Below the pieces are notes generated by a model that saw only the letters and a program-made list of their open reading frames with translations, searched no databases and was not told the DNA's origin. Shown here in pieces: positions 39,304 to 48,394 of a stretch of DNA of 64,000 nt. The DNA comes from Acidovorax sp. 1608163. GTDB lineage: Bacteria; Pseudomonadota; Gammaproteobacteria; Burkholderiales; Burkholderiaceae_C. The position numbers were made by a program, and so were the translations under genes. The DNA lies in assembly GCF_003669015.1 (NCBI RefSeq), contig NZ_CP033069.1, positions 2,986,501 to 3,050,500 of the forward strand. Direction: 5' to 3'. The first letter of the stretch is position 1. The number at the start of each line of letters is the position of its first letter.

Positions 39304-39363
39304 ATAAAAACACAGCCTAGCGCTTTATATACAAGCGCTAACAGCTATATTTTTAATAGCAAA
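39304..39363. repeat. Dispersed palindromic repeat, copy 7
   Basis: CACAGCCTAGCGCTTTATATA, then CAAGCGCTAACAGCTATATT and TTTAATAGCAA. It starts just after the ribH stop codon on the minus strand and could act as its terminator; otherwise 39082-39303 shows nothing recognisable. Confidence 0.8.
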
Positions 39364-39367
39364 CCAA

Positions 39368-39895
39368 TTACTCGCGGCCTGGCTCCACCACGGCGCCCAG
39401 GTTGTCCAGCGTGGCCAGGCAGGCCTGGGCCACTTCAACGCCCTTCTTCACGAAGTGCTCGCGGTAAAAGCGCAGGTGGTCCTCGTGCTCGTGAAAGTCG
39501 CGGGGGGTGAGTACGGCAGACAGCACGGGCACGTCGGTGTCCAGTTGCACACGCATCATCCCGTCGATCACGGCAGAGGTCACAAACTCGTGGCGGTAGA
39601 TGCCACCGTTCACCACCAGCGCGCAAGCCACGATGGCGTCGTAGCGCCCGCTGCGCGCCAGCTTTTTGGCCAGCAGCGGTATCTCGAAGGCTCCAGGCAC
39701 CTCGTAGTGCACCACCTGGCTGGGCGACAAGCCACTGCGAGCGAACTCGGCCACCGCAGCATCGCGGGCCTGGTGAACGATGTCCCGATGCCAGTTGGCG
39801 CAGAGAATGGCCACGCGCTCGTTGCGGGGCACTGCGCTGGTGCGGCCCAACTCGGCGTTGGCGGCTGCGGCATGGGAATGGAAGGACTGATTCAT
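39368..39895 (-). CDS. ribH2: 6,7-dimethyl-8-ribityllumazine synthase, type II (RibH2)
   Basis: Condenses 5-amino-6-ribitylaminouracil with dihydroxybutanone phosphate, the penultimate riboflavin step. The 175-residue protein resembles the decameric RibH2 group of Brucella and rhizobia: ILCANWHRDIVHQARDAAV, VVHYEVPGAFEIPLLAKKL, NGGIYRHEFVTSAVIDGMM and FHEHEDHLRFYREHF. Start ATG 39895 (MNQSFHSH) fits the family; the frame is open further upstream into the riboswitch region. No other rib gene is adjacent; an FMN riboswitch lies about 205 bases upstream, so expression should fall when FMN is plentiful. A second, type I ribH is expected elsewhere in the genome. Confidence 0.93.
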   Translation of the reverse strand: MNQSFHSHAAAANAELGRTSAVPRNERVAILCANWHRDIVHQARDAAVAEFARSGLSPSQVVHYEVPGAFEIPLLAKKLARSGRYDAIVACALVVNGGIYRHEFVTSAVIDGMMRVQLDTDVPVLSAVLTPRDFHEHEDHLRFYREHFVKKGVEVAQACLATLDNLGAVVEPGRE

Positions 39896-40100
39896 GGACT
39901 TATCTCGTTGCGAAGAAAGGGCTACCAGAATCAGGGCGCGCGCGAACAGGGGCACCCGTGCAACACAAGGCACCCGCGTGCAACCCCACGCGCATTGCGC
40001 GGCCCACCCGCCCTGCCCCAACAAGCACAGCAAGCCAACCGCAGCCACACGCGCAGCGCCACACACGGGCACCCCACTGAACGGGAGGCCCATGGCTTCG

Positions 40101-40275
40101 CGATCTCTTTCATCCGGACTGTGACCGTCGGCTCTGGCATCGCACCAGATCTGCTGACCCTGCGGGGTGGTTCTTCCAGAAGGAGGAACGGCCCTGCAGG
40201 CGCTCGCGGGCTCCTGCAACCTTGTCAGGCCACAGATACCGCCGGTGGGGAATTTCACCCCGCCCTGAGAACGCT
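40101..40275 (-). promoter_or_regulatory. FMN riboswitch (RFN element) upstream of ribH2
   Basis: On the minus strand the conserved RFN blocks appear in order: CTCAGGGCGGGGTGAAATTC, CCCACCGGCGGTAT, AGCCCGCGAGCG, GATCTGGTGCGATGCCAGAG and CCGACGGTCACAGTCCGGAT ending GAAAGAG. This is an aptamer that binds flavin mononucleotide. The 205 bases from here to the ribH2 start must hold the expression platform; I do not see a classical terminator with a T run there, so control of ribosome access or Rho is possible. A TAGAAT box at 40317-40312 may be the promoter -10. Confidence 0.95.
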
Positions 40276-40420
40276 ACCGGGCGTGAAAAGGCTCCAAGCC
40301 CGGCGCAGGCGATTCTAGGCCCACCCAGCCATGCCGTTGCCATCGATCGCTTTGCCCACGTTGCCCACTCTGGCAGTGCGATTTTTCAGGGCTGCGTGGT
40401 CAAGCGCTGCTGCACATGAC

Positions 40421-40903
40421 TCACCGGGGCCGCTCAAAGCCGCCCTCGGCCCAAGCGGCGGCACTGGCAACCGTGAGCTTGAAGGTGGGCGGCACACGCA
40501 CGCGCCCCAGTTCTTCGCCCAGTTCGTCCTGCGCGCTCAGAGTGGCCGTGGCGCCCTCTTCGTCCGGCACGATGGCCAGGGCCACGCGCAGGCGCTGGCC
40601 TTGCACGGTGACGTGCACGCTCTTGTTGAGCTGGGCATGCAACTGCTGCTCGTGGCGGCGAATCACCTCGCTGGCGGTTTTAACCAGGGTGTTGAAGGCC
40701 GACACATCCAGGGGCTTGGGGTTCTTCTTGTCGCGCCCCATGGTCCAGGGCCCCACCAGGGCGGGCTCGGCCTCGCCTCGCAGCGTCATCGCCACGGCCC
40801 AGCCGTCGTCGTCTTCGTTTTTGATGACACGCGCCGTCCAGCGGCCGTCGCTCCAAAGGCGTGGTTCCTGAACAGCGTCGGTCGTGTCGTGGGTGTCTTG
40901 CAT
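40421..40903 (-). CDS. Conserved hypothetical protein
   Basis: A 160-residue soluble protein without signal peptide or membrane helix, function unknown. It starts MQDTHDTTDAVQEPRLWSDG and contains WTARVIKNEDDDGWAVAMTL, VGPWTMGRDKKNPKPLD, and a C-terminal half rich in beta-strand patterns (VHVTVQGQRLRVALAIVPDE). The frame continues upstream for 40 codons, but ATG 40903 begins the acidic, protein-like part and I prefer it. Codon usage is that of an ordinary gene. It is flanked by the riboswitch region and a LysR gene, all minus strand, with no evident functional link. Confidence 0.65.
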   Translation of the reverse strand: MQDTHDTTDAVQEPRLWSDGRWTARVIKNEDDDGWAVAMTLRGEAEPALVGPWTMGRDKKNPKPLDVSAFNTLVKTASEVIRRHEQQLHAQLNKSVHVTVQGQRLRVALAIVPDEEGATATLSAQDELGEELGRVRVPPTFKLTVASAAAWAEGGFERPR

Positions 40904-41083
40904 GGGCGGGGCGAAAAAGGCCAAGGAGGCGAAGGAGGGGCGCAGAGCATAACGGCTCAGGGCACCTTGCACTGAAAGCTGCGATTCAGAGCCACCGAAC
41001 AGGGCCATTGCACCGTGAAGCACAGCCCTTGCCTGCAGCCATCGACCTGTTTTTCAATAACTGTTCGTTATTGATCGGGGCGA

Positions 41084-42058
41084 TCAAAAACCGTCCATTG
41101 GACGGCTGGCCGCCTCGCGCAGAACGTCCATGAAGGCCTGCGCGGCCGGTGTCGGCGGCTCGCCCAGCCGGGTGATCAGGCCATAGTCGGGCATGCGGTC
41201 TGGCAGCTCTACCGGGATGCGGGCCAACAGGCCTTTGTTCACGTATTTTTCGACCAGCGCGGCGGGCTGCAACGACAGCATGTCGGTGGTGTGCATCAGC
41301 TCTAGCGCAAACAAAAAAGAAGGCGTCTCGACCACACCCGAGGTGGGTGCCAGGCCAGCGCTGCCAAAGATATCGTCCGACACCTTGCGCACGGCGGTAG
41401 AGGCGGGGTACAGAATCCAGGGCCAGTGGGCCAGCTCGGTCAAGGCCAGGTCCACCGTGCCGCGCAAAGGGTGGTGCAGCCCGGCCACCACCTGCAGTGG
41501 CTCGGCAGACAGGCGCTCGTAATGGAACTGGCTGCGCTGCGCCTCGTCCGTGAAGCGGCCGATCATCAGGTCGATCTTTCGTTCGGCCAGCCACACCACC
41601 AGCTGGTCGCTGCTCTGCTCCAGAATTTTGAGCACCAGCAAAGGCCGCAGGCGCTGGATTTCAGCCACCGACGCCACCAGCAAATGGGCTGCGGAGCCGG
41701 TGATGGCGCCAATCGACAAGTGGCCATGCCCGCCTTGCTTGAGGGCATTGAATTCGTCCACAAACTGGCGCTGGCCGTCGAGCACAGCGCTGGCATAGCG
41801 CAGGGTAAAAAGCCCCAGCTCGTTAGGCCGCATGCCGCGCGACAAGCGGTCAAACAAACGCGCCTCCAGGATCTCCTCGATGTCCATCAGGATCTTGGTG
41901 GCCGCAGGCTGGGTGACGTGCATCTGCTCGGCCGTCAAACGCAGGTTGCGGGTACGCCCGAGGATGTCCAGAAACTGCAAATGCCGAAACCGCAGCCGCG
42001 CACAGGCCTGCGCCAAAGACAAGGGTTTACCCGGAAAAACGTCTGTACCCATAACCAT
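41084..42058 (-). CDS. LysR-family regulator of the sugar-acid cluster (GbpR/GguR-like)
   Basis: A 324-residue LysR regulator: the helix-turn-helix region reads FLDILGRTRNLRLTAEQ then MHVTQPAATKILMDIEE, and the effector domain includes HGHLSIGAITGSAAHLLVAS. The wording recalls the GbpR/GguR group that controls arabinose and galactose catabolism and senses 2-keto-3-deoxy acids, though I judge this from memory. It is divergent from the TRAP binding-protein gene with a 146-base gap. A dyad CCATT-TGG-AATGG (42055-42067) overlaps its start codon and suits autoregulation. It most likely responds to the substrate or the 2-keto-3-deoxy intermediate of the cluster. Confidence 0.9.
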   Translation of the reverse strand: MVMGTDVFPGKPLSLAQACARLRFRHLQFLDILGRTRNLRLTAEQMHVTQPAATKILMDIEEILEARLFDRLSRGMRPNELGLFTLRYASAVLDGQRQFVDEFNALKQGGHGHLSIGAITGSAAHLLVASVAEIQRLRPLLVLKILEQSSDQLVVWLAERKIDLMIGRFTDEAQRSQFHYERLSAEPLQVVAGLHHPLRGTVDLALTELAHWPWILYPASTAVRKVSDDIFGSAGLAPTSGVVETPSFLFALELMHTTDMLSLQPAALVEKYVNKGLLARIPVELPDRMPDYGLITRLGEPPTPAAQAFMDVLREAASRPMDGF

Positions 42059-42204
42059 TTGGAATGGATCGTAGCAAAAAATTCAGTAGACCCACGCTGG
42101 GGCCAGACCTACCCTTCGGCCTGCGTCACTGACGGGCCTACAAAGGAACCGCAGGGCGTGGGCGGCACACCTGCCGCGACACAGCCATACCAACGGAGAC
42201 AAAC

Positions 42205-43218
42205 ATGAAGTTCAAATCCCTCGCCCTGGCCGCCACCGTGCTGGCCGCTTTGGCCGCCCCGGTGTCCGCGCAAATCAAAGAGCATGTGTTCAAGGTGGGC
42301 ATCGGCCTGAGCGAAGACCACCCCCAGGCACTGGCCGTCAAGCACTTTGCCGAAAAACTGGCCGCCAAGAGCGGCGGCAAGATGAACGCCAAACTGTTTG
42401 CCAGCGGCTCGCTGGGCAACGACGTGAGCATGACATCGGCCTTGCGCGGCGGCACGCTGGAGATGACGGTGCCGGACTCCTCCACGCTGATGTCGCTGAT
42501 CAAGCCCTTTGGCGTGCTGAACCTGCCCCTGACCTTCAACAACGAGCAAGAAGCAGACGCCGTGCTGGACGGCCCCTTTGGCCAGAAGCTGCTGGCCATG
42601 CTGCACGAAAAGGGCCTGGTCGGCCTGGGCTACTGGGAGAACGGCTTTCGCCACGTGACCAACTCTCGCCGCCCTATCAACAAAGCGGATGATCTGGCAG
42701 GCCTAAAACTGCGCGTAATCCAGAGCCCCTTGTTTCTGGACACCTTCAACGCCCTGGGCACCAATGCCACGCCCATGCCGTTCACCGAGCTGTACACCGC
42801 CATGGAGCAGTCTGCTGTGGACGGACAGGAAAACCCACCTGCCACCATCTTGGCCAGCAAGTTCTACGAAGTGCAAAAGCACTTGGTGCTCTCGCGCCAC
42901 ATGTACAGCGCCTGGGTGCTATTGATGTCCAAAAAGACCTGGGACGGTTTATCAGCCGAAGAACAGAAGATCGTGCAGGAAGCGGCACGCGAAGCCACGT
43001 TGTTTGAGCGCAAGACCATCCGCGCCTTCAGCGAAACTGCGCTGGGCGAACTGAAGAAGGCAGGCATGCAGATCACCGAGCTGCCCACCGCCGAGCAGGC
43101 CAAGCTGCGCACCAAACTGCAGCCAGTGTTGACCAAATACGGGCGTGAGTTTGGAGAGGCAACGACCAGCGAACTGATGGGCGAACTGGCCAAAGCACGC
43201 GCCACTCCCACCAAGTAA
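42205..43218 (+). CDS. TRAP transporter substrate-binding protein DctP (sugar-acid cluster)
   Basis: Periplasmic binding component of the TRAP transporter encoded here; 337 residues with a Sec signal peptide ending AAPVSAQ. Family blocks include KVGIGLSEDHPQALAVKHF, the ligand-arginine region LKLRVIQSPLFLDTFNALG, and YTAMEQSAVDGQENPPATI. The ligand should be a sugar acid, by context with the dehydratase that follows. The membrane subunits DctQ and DctM are encoded 3.3 kb downstream, separated by two enzyme genes. CGGAGA lies before ATG 42205. Confidence 0.93.
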   Translation: MKFKSLALAATVLAALAAPVSAQIKEHVFKVGIGLSEDHPQALAVKHFAEKLAAKSGGKMNAKLFASGSLGNDVSMTSALRGGTLEMTVPDSSTLMSLIKPFGVLNLPLTFNNEQEADAVLDGPFGQKLLAMLHEKGLVGLGYWENGFRHVTNSRRPINKADDLAGLKLRVIQSPLFLDTFNALGTNATPMPFTELYTAMEQSAVDGQENPPATILASKFYEVQKHLVLSRHMYSAWVLLMSKKTWDGLSAEEQKIVQEAAREATLFERKTIRAFSETALGELKKAGMQITELPTAEQAKLRTKLQPVLTKYGREFGEATTSELMGELAKARATPTK

Positions 43219-43305
43219 ACCAGTATCACCACTGGCACCGCGCGGCGTGATACCGCGCGTGGGCCAACGCCACCAACTCCTCATACCTGCGCCACTGGTA
43301 GCCCC

Positions 43306-45087
43306 ATGCAAAAAACACCTCGCCGCCCCTTTCGCTCTCGCGACTGGTTTGCCGACCCCGAGCGCTCGGACATGACCGCGCTGTACCTGGAGCGGTTCAT
43401 GAACTACGGGCTCACGCCCGAAGAACTGCGCTCAGGCCGGCCCATCATTGGCATTGCACAAACGGGCAGTGACCTGTCGCCTTGCAACCGCATCCACGTC
43501 GACCTGGCGCGCCGCGTGCGCGAGGGCATCCGCGACGCAGGGGGCATTCCCATGGAATTCCCTGTGCATCCCATCTTTGAGAACTGCCGTCGCCCCACGG
43601 CGGCGCTGGACCGCAACCTGGCCTACCTGGGCCTGGTGGAGACGCTGTACGGCTACCCCATTGATGCCGTGGTACTGACCACAGGCTGCGACAAGACCAC
43701 CCCTGCGGGCGTGATGGCGGCCAGCACGGTGGACATTCCGGCCATCGTGCTCTCCGGCGGCCCCATGCTGGACGGCTGGCACAACGGCGAGTTGGTGGGC
43801 TCAGGCACCGTCATCTGGCGCAGCCGCCGTCAGTTGGCCGCTGGGGAGATTGACGAAGAGGAATTTTTGCAGCGCGCCTGCAGCAGCGCCCCCTCTGCCG
43901 GGCACTGCAACACCATGGGCACGGCATCGACCATGAACGCCGTGGCCGAAGCCCTGGGCCTGTCGCTGCCCGGCTGCGCGGCCATTCCGGCGCCTTACCG
44001 AGAGCGGGGCCAGATGGCCTATGAGACCGGGCGCCGCATTGTCGAGATGGCCTATGAAGACCTGCGCCCTTCGCGCATCCTGACGCGCGAGAGCTTTCTC
44101 AATGCGCTGTCGGTGGTGAGCGTGGCCGGGGGTTCGAGCAACGCGCAGGTACACATCATGGCCATGGCGCGCCACGCGGGCGTGGTGCTGGAGGCCAAGG
44201 ACTGGACCGAGCATGCCTACGACCTGCCCTTGCTGCTGAACATGCAGCCCGCAGGCCAGTTTCTGGGCGAGCGCTTTTTCCGCGCTGGTGGGGTGCCCGC
44301 GCTGATGTGGGAGTTGCAGCAAGCCGGGCGCCTGCACAACGACTGCGCCAGCGTGACGGGCCGCACAGTGGGCGACAACCTGCAAGGCCGCGAAACCCGC
44401 GACCGCGAGGTGATTCGCCCATTTGATCGGCCGTTGCTGCAAAAGGCCGGCTTCCTGGTGCTCAGCGGCAACCTGTTTGACTTTGGCATTTTGAAGACCT
44501 CGGTGATCTCCGAGGCCTTCCGCGCCCGCTACCTGAGCCGCCCAGGGCAGGAGGGCACTTTTGAAGCACGCGCCGTGGTGTTTGAGGGCGCAGACGACTA
44601 CCACGCCCGCATCAACGACCCGGCACTGAACATCGACGAAGGCTGCATCCTGGTGATGCGCGGCGCGGGGCCCATTGGCTGGCCAGGATCGGCCGAGGTG
44701 GTCAACATGCAACCGCCCGATGCACTGATCCAGCGCGGCATCAACACCCTGCCCACCCTGGGCGATGGTAGGCAATCGGGCACGGCAGACAGCCCATCCA
44801 TCCTGAACGTGTCGCCAGAGAGTGCTGTGGGCGGAGGCCTGAGCTGGCTGCAAAGCGGCGACACCATCCGCATCGACCTGAACACGGGCCGCTGCGATGC
44901 GCTGGTGGCGCCCGAAGAGATCGCACGCCGCCGCCGCGAGCTGCCCGCGCCCCCTATCCCCAAGAGCCAGTCTCCGTGGGAGGCGCTCTACCGCGAAAAG
45001 ACGGGCCAACTGGTGGACGGCGCGACGCTGGACTTCGCGCTGCAGTTCCAGCGCATCTCTGAAAACACCCCACGCCATAACCACTGA
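43306..45087 (+). CDS. Sugar-acid dehydratase of the IlvD/Edd family (aldonate dehydratase)
   Basis: Iron-sulfur dehydratase that should convert an aldonic acid into its 2-keto-3-deoxy derivative. Cluster cysteines are C60 (SPCNRIH), C128 (TTGCDKTTPA) and C201 (AGHCNTMGTAST). The 593-residue length and the opening RDWFADPERSDMTALYLERF match the arabinonate/xylonate/galactonate dehydratase branch rather than branched-chain IlvD. Exact substrate cannot be read from sequence; pentonates such as L-arabinonate or D-xylonate are the best guesses because the next gene is AraD1/XylX-like. It lies 87 bases after dctP, probably in the same transcript. Confidence 0.92.
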   Translation: MQKTPRRPFRSRDWFADPERSDMTALYLERFMNYGLTPEELRSGRPIIGIAQTGSDLSPCNRIHVDLARRVREGIRDAGGIPMEFPVHPIFENCRRPTAALDRNLAYLGLVETLYGYPIDAVVLTTGCDKTTPAGVMAASTVDIPAIVLSGGPMLDGWHNGELVGSGTVIWRSRRQLAAGEIDEEEFLQRACSSAPSAGHCNTMGTASTMNAVAEALGLSLPGCAAIPAPYRERGQMAYETGRRIVEMAYEDLRPSRILTRESFLNALSVVSVAGGSSNAQVHIMAMARHAGVVLEAKDWTEHAYDLPLLLNMQPAGQFLGERFFRAGGVPALMWELQQAGRLHNDCASVTGRTVGDNLQGRETRDREVIRPFDRPLLQKAGFLVLSGNLFDFGILKTSVISEAFRARYLSRPGQEGTFEARAVVFEGADDYHARINDPALNIDEGCILVMRGAGPIGWPGSAEVVNMQPPDALIQRGINTLPTLGDGRQSGTADSPSILNVSPESAVGGGLSWLQSGDTIRIDLNTGRCDALVAPEEIARRRRELPAPPIPKSQSPWEALYREKTGQLVDGATLDFALQFQRISENTPRHNH

Positions 45088-45167
45088 GCCCGGCACTGCA
45101 CAGCGCAACCACGCCAACCATGGCGTGCACTGCACAAGCTGCAACTTGACACCGTAAAGGACATTCC

Positions 45168-46415
45168 ATGACCACCACAACAGCGGCCACAACGGCCGGT
45201 GCGGACAAACACGCCCCTACACCAGCCCACCCGAGTCCCTCCATTGCGCAAGTGCTGCCCACAGACGGCCTGCAAGGCACCTTGGTGGGCCGTGTGTGGG
45301 CCCCCGGAGCCATCCCCGGGCCCGCCGTGGTCGCCCTGCGGCCCGAAGGTGTGTTCGACCTGACCGAACACTTCCCCACCATGAGCACCCTGCTGGACCA
45401 AGCCCAGCCCGCACAGGCGGTGCAAGACACGCCGGGCCAGTGGCTGTGCAGTGTGGAGGACCTCATTCAGAACAGCCTGCCTGGCCAGCGCAACGCTAGC
45501 GCGCCCTGGCTGCTGGCCCCCTGCGATCTGCAGGTGGTCAAAGCCGCTGGCGTCACCTTTGCCGCGAGCCTGATTGAGCGGGTGATTGAGGAACAGGCCC
45601 GGGGCGACGCCAACCGCGCACAAGGGCTCAGAAGCCAGGTGATCGGACTGATTGGCGAAAGCCTGGCCGACATCTGCCCCGGCTCGCCCCAAGCCATGGC
45701 GCTGAAAGCGCTGCTGCAGGAAAAAGGCCTGTGGTCACAGTACCTGGAGGTGGGCATTGGCCCCGATGCCGAGGTGTTCACCAAGGCGCCCGTGCTGGCC
45801 TCGGTGGGCTGCGGCCAGGACATCGGCATCCGCGCCGATTCGGCCTGGAACAACCCCGAGCCCGAGGTGGTGCTGGCGGTGAATGGACGCGGCGACATCG
45901 TTGGCGCCACGCTGGGCAACGATGTGAACCTGCGCGACATCGAAGGCCGCAGCGCACTGCTGCTGGGCAAGGCCAAGGACAACAACGCATCGTGCGCATT
46001 GGGGCCATTCATCCGCCTGTTCGATGAGGGCTTTGGCCTGGACCAAGTGCGCAACGAAACCGTGCACTTGCGCGTGGCCGGGGCGGACGGCTTTGAGCTG
46101 CGTGGCATCAACACCATGGCCAGCATCAGCCGCGACCCGGCCGATCTGGTGGCGCAGACGCTGGCGGCACACCAGTACCCCGACGGTTTCATGCTGTTCC
46201 TCGGCACGCTGTTTGCGCCCATTGAAGACCGCGACCAACCCGGCAGCGGCTTCACGCACAAGCTGGGCGATGTGGTCACCATCCAGAGTGCATGGCTGGG
46301 CGGCCTGCACAACCGCGTGACGCACAGCGAGACGGCTGCGCCCTGGCAGTTCGGTCTGCGCGCCTTTATCAACAACCTGGCACAGCGCGGCCTGCTACGC
46401 AACGCCGATTTGTGA
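45168..46415 (+). CDS. FAH-superfamily enzyme, AraD1/XylX-like (2-keto-3-deoxy acid dehydratase candidate)
   Basis: A 415-residue fumarylacetoacetate-hydrolase-fold protein. It carries VGRVWAPGAIPGPAVVALRP, AGVTFAASLIERVIEEQA, the acidic metal-binding strand NNPEPEVVLAVN and NDVNLRDIEGRSALLLGK, ending with AKDNNASCALGPFIR. This is the long AraD1/GguC/XylX group, in which Caulobacter XylX dehydrates 2-keto-3-deoxy-D-xylonate to alpha-ketoglutarate semialdehyde. If that applies here, the semialdehyde dehydrogenase must be encoded elsewhere. The first 30 residues are low-complexity. The cluster also has a second, unrelated-length FAH gene at 50636. Confidence 0.87.
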   Translation: MTTTTAATTAGADKHAPTPAHPSPSIAQVLPTDGLQGTLVGRVWAPGAIPGPAVVALRPEGVFDLTEHFPTMSTLLDQAQPAQAVQDTPGQWLCSVEDLIQNSLPGQRNASAPWLLAPCDLQVVKAAGVTFAASLIERVIEEQARGDANRAQGLRSQVIGLIGESLADICPGSPQAMALKALLQEKGLWSQYLEVGIGPDAEVFTKAPVLASVGCGQDIGIRADSAWNNPEPEVVLAVNGRGDIVGATLGNDVNLRDIEGRSALLLGKAKDNNASCALGPFIRLFDEGFGLDQVRNETVHLRVAGADGFELRGINTMASISRDPADLVAQTLAAHQYPDGFMLFLGTLFAPIEDRDQPGSGFTHKLGDVVTIQSAWLGGLHNRVTHSETAAPWQFGLRAFINNLAQRGLLRNADL

Positions 46416-46475
46416 CACGGCCCAAAGTACCGACTTCCTAAAAATGAATGGCCCCGCCATCACGGAGACATCCCC

Positions 46476-47036
46476 ATGCTGACCTCTTTCATTGACCGGT
46501 GCTGCCGCTGCATCAACCTGCTGATCGCCCTGGCCCTTGCGGTGATGGTGCTGCTGGTGTTTGGCAACGTGGTATTGCGCTACGCCTTCAACTCCGGCAT
46601 TTCGGTCAGCGAGGAGCTGTCGCGCTGGCTGTTTGTTTGGATCACGTTCCTCGGGGCCATCGTGGCGGTGCGCGAGCATGGCCACCTGGGCACCGACATG
46701 CTGCTCACCAAGCTACCGCCCATTGGCCAGCGCATCTGCCTGGTGGCCAGCTACGGACTGATGCTGTTTTGCACCTGGCTGCTGTTCAGTGGGGCCCTGG
46801 CCCAGGCGCGCATCAACCTGGATGTGGAAGCGCCGGTGACGGGTGCCTCCATGGCCATCTTCTACGCGTCAGGCGTGGTGTTTGCCGTGGCGTCCGGCCT
46901 CTTGCTGCTGATGGACCTCTGGCGCCTTCTGTCGGGCCAGATCAGAGACGACGAGCTGGTGCAAGTCACCGAATCGGAAGACCTGGCCTCGGTCGAAGAC
47001 CTGCACCTTGATCGCACCGGCGCACCCCACAAGTAA
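46476..47036 (+). CDS. TRAP transporter small permease DctQ
   Basis: Small membrane subunit of the TRAP transporter, 186 residues with four helices. LLIALALAVMVLLVFGNVVL is helix 1, followed by the signature FNSGISVSEELSRWLFVW and FLGAIVAVREHGHLG. The tail from about residue 150 is acidic and cytoplasmic. It is followed after 20 bases by dctM. DctQ/DctM form the sodium-driven membrane unit for the DctP protein at 42205. Confidence 0.94.
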   Translation: MLTSFIDRCCRCINLLIALALAVMVLLVFGNVVLRYAFNSGISVSEELSRWLFVWITFLGAIVAVREHGHLGTDMLLTKLPPIGQRICLVASYGLMLFCTWLLFSGALAQARINLDVEAPVTGASMAIFYASGVVFAVASGLLLLMDLWRLLSGQIRDDELVQVTESEDLASVEDLHLDRTGAPHK

Positions 47037-47056
47037 TCCGCCCAGGAGACCTACCC

Positions 47057-48337
47057 ATGACTGTTTTCATCTTCCTTGGCTCCCTGCTGGCGGCCATGGC
47101 CATTGGCGTGCCCATCGCCTACGCTCTGCTGGTGTCTGGTGCGGCACTGATGTGGCACCTGGACCTGTTTGACGCGCAGATCCTGGCGCAGAACGTCATC
47201 AACGGCGCAGACTCGTTTCCGCTGCTGGCGGTGCCGTTCTTCATGCTGGCGGGCGAGATCATGAACGTGGGCGGCTTGTCCCAGCGCATCGTCAAGCTTG
47301 CGCTGACGCTGGTGGGGCACAAGCGTGGCGGGCTGGGGTTTGTGGCCATTTTGGCGGCCTGCATGCTGGCCGCACTGTCGGGCTCTGCCGTGGCCGACAC
47401 GGCAGCGCTGGCGGCCCTGCTGCTGCCCATGATGGTAAAGGCCGGACACGACAAGGCGCGCGCCGGGGGGCTGATTGCCTCGGCGGGCATCATTGCGCCC
47501 GTCATTCCACCGTCCATCGGGTTCGTGGTGTTTGGCGTGGCCGCCAACGTGTCGATCAGCAAGCTGTTTCTGGCGGGCATCGTGCCCGGCTTGATGATGG
47601 GGCTGGCCATTGCCGTGGCCTGGTATTGGGTATCGCAGCGCGAGAACATTACGCCGCCGCCCAAAGCATCCACCGCAGAGAAACTCCAAGCGCTCAAGGA
47701 ATCCACCTGGGCGCTATTTCTGCCCGTGATCGTGATCGTGGGCCTGAAGATGGGCGTGTTCACCCCTACCGAGGCAGCGGCCGTGGCGGCGGTGTACGCC
47801 CTGCTGGTGGCCACCCTGGTCTACCGAGAACTGCACTGGCGCGAGCTCACGGCCGTTTTTGTGAGCGCTGCCAAGACTACGGCGGTGATCATGTTCCTGG
47901 TGGCTGCAGCCATGGTGAGCGCCTGGCTCATCACCGTGGCCGACATCCCCCGGCAGCTGATTGACCTGCTGCGCCCTTTCATGGACAGCCCCACCCTGCT
48001 CATGATCGCCATCATGCTGCTGGTGATGGCCGTGGGCACCGCCATGGACATGACGCCCACGATCCTGATCATGACGCCAGTGCTGATGCCGGTGGTGAAG
48101 GCCGCAGGCATCGACCCCGTGTATTTCGGTGTGCTGTTCATCATCAACAACGCCATCGGGCTGATCACCCCCCCCGTGGGCACCGTGCTGAACGTGGTGG
48201 CTGGGGTGGGAAAGATGCGGATGGACGAGGTCACCCGGGGCGTCATCCCCTTCATGGCGGCCCAGTTCGCAGTGATGTTTCTGATGGTGCTGTTCCCCGC
48301 CATCGTGCTGGTGCCTATGCGCTGGTTCACGGGCTAG
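47057..48337 (+). CDS. TRAP transporter large permease DctM
   Basis: Large membrane subunit, 426 residues with about 12 helices. Family features include PLLAVPFFMLAGEIMNVGG, AALSGSAVADTAALAALLLP, IIAPVIPPSIGFVVFG and GLITPPVGTVLNVVAGVGK. It should couple sodium entry to sugar-acid uptake with DctQ and DctP. It is immediately downstream of dctQ and 57 bases upstream of the FAD-oxidase gene, all in the same direction, so the whole 42205-51499 stretch could be one operon. Confidence 0.95.
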   Translation: MTVFIFLGSLLAAMAIGVPIAYALLVSGAALMWHLDLFDAQILAQNVINGADSFPLLAVPFFMLAGEIMNVGGLSQRIVKLALTLVGHKRGGLGFVAILAACMLAALSGSAVADTAALAALLLPMMVKAGHDKARAGGLIASAGIIAPVIPPSIGFVVFGVAANVSISKLFLAGIVPGLMMGLAIAVAWYWVSQRENITPPPKASTAEKLQALKESTWALFLPVIVIVGLKMGVFTPTEAAAVAAVYALLVATLVYRELHWRELTAVFVSAAKTTAVIMFLVAAAMVSAWLITVADIPRQLIDLLRPFMDSPTLLMIAIMLLVMAVGTAMDMTPTILIMTPVLMPVVKAAGIDPVYFGVLFIINNAIGLITPPVGTVLNVVAGVGKMRMDEVTRGVIPFMAAQFAVMFLMVLFPAIVLVPMRWFTG

Positions 48338-48394
48338 GCGTTTGCACACCACGACCTACCGTCTACCTCACACGGCCTCTCTTCGGAGCCCCAC

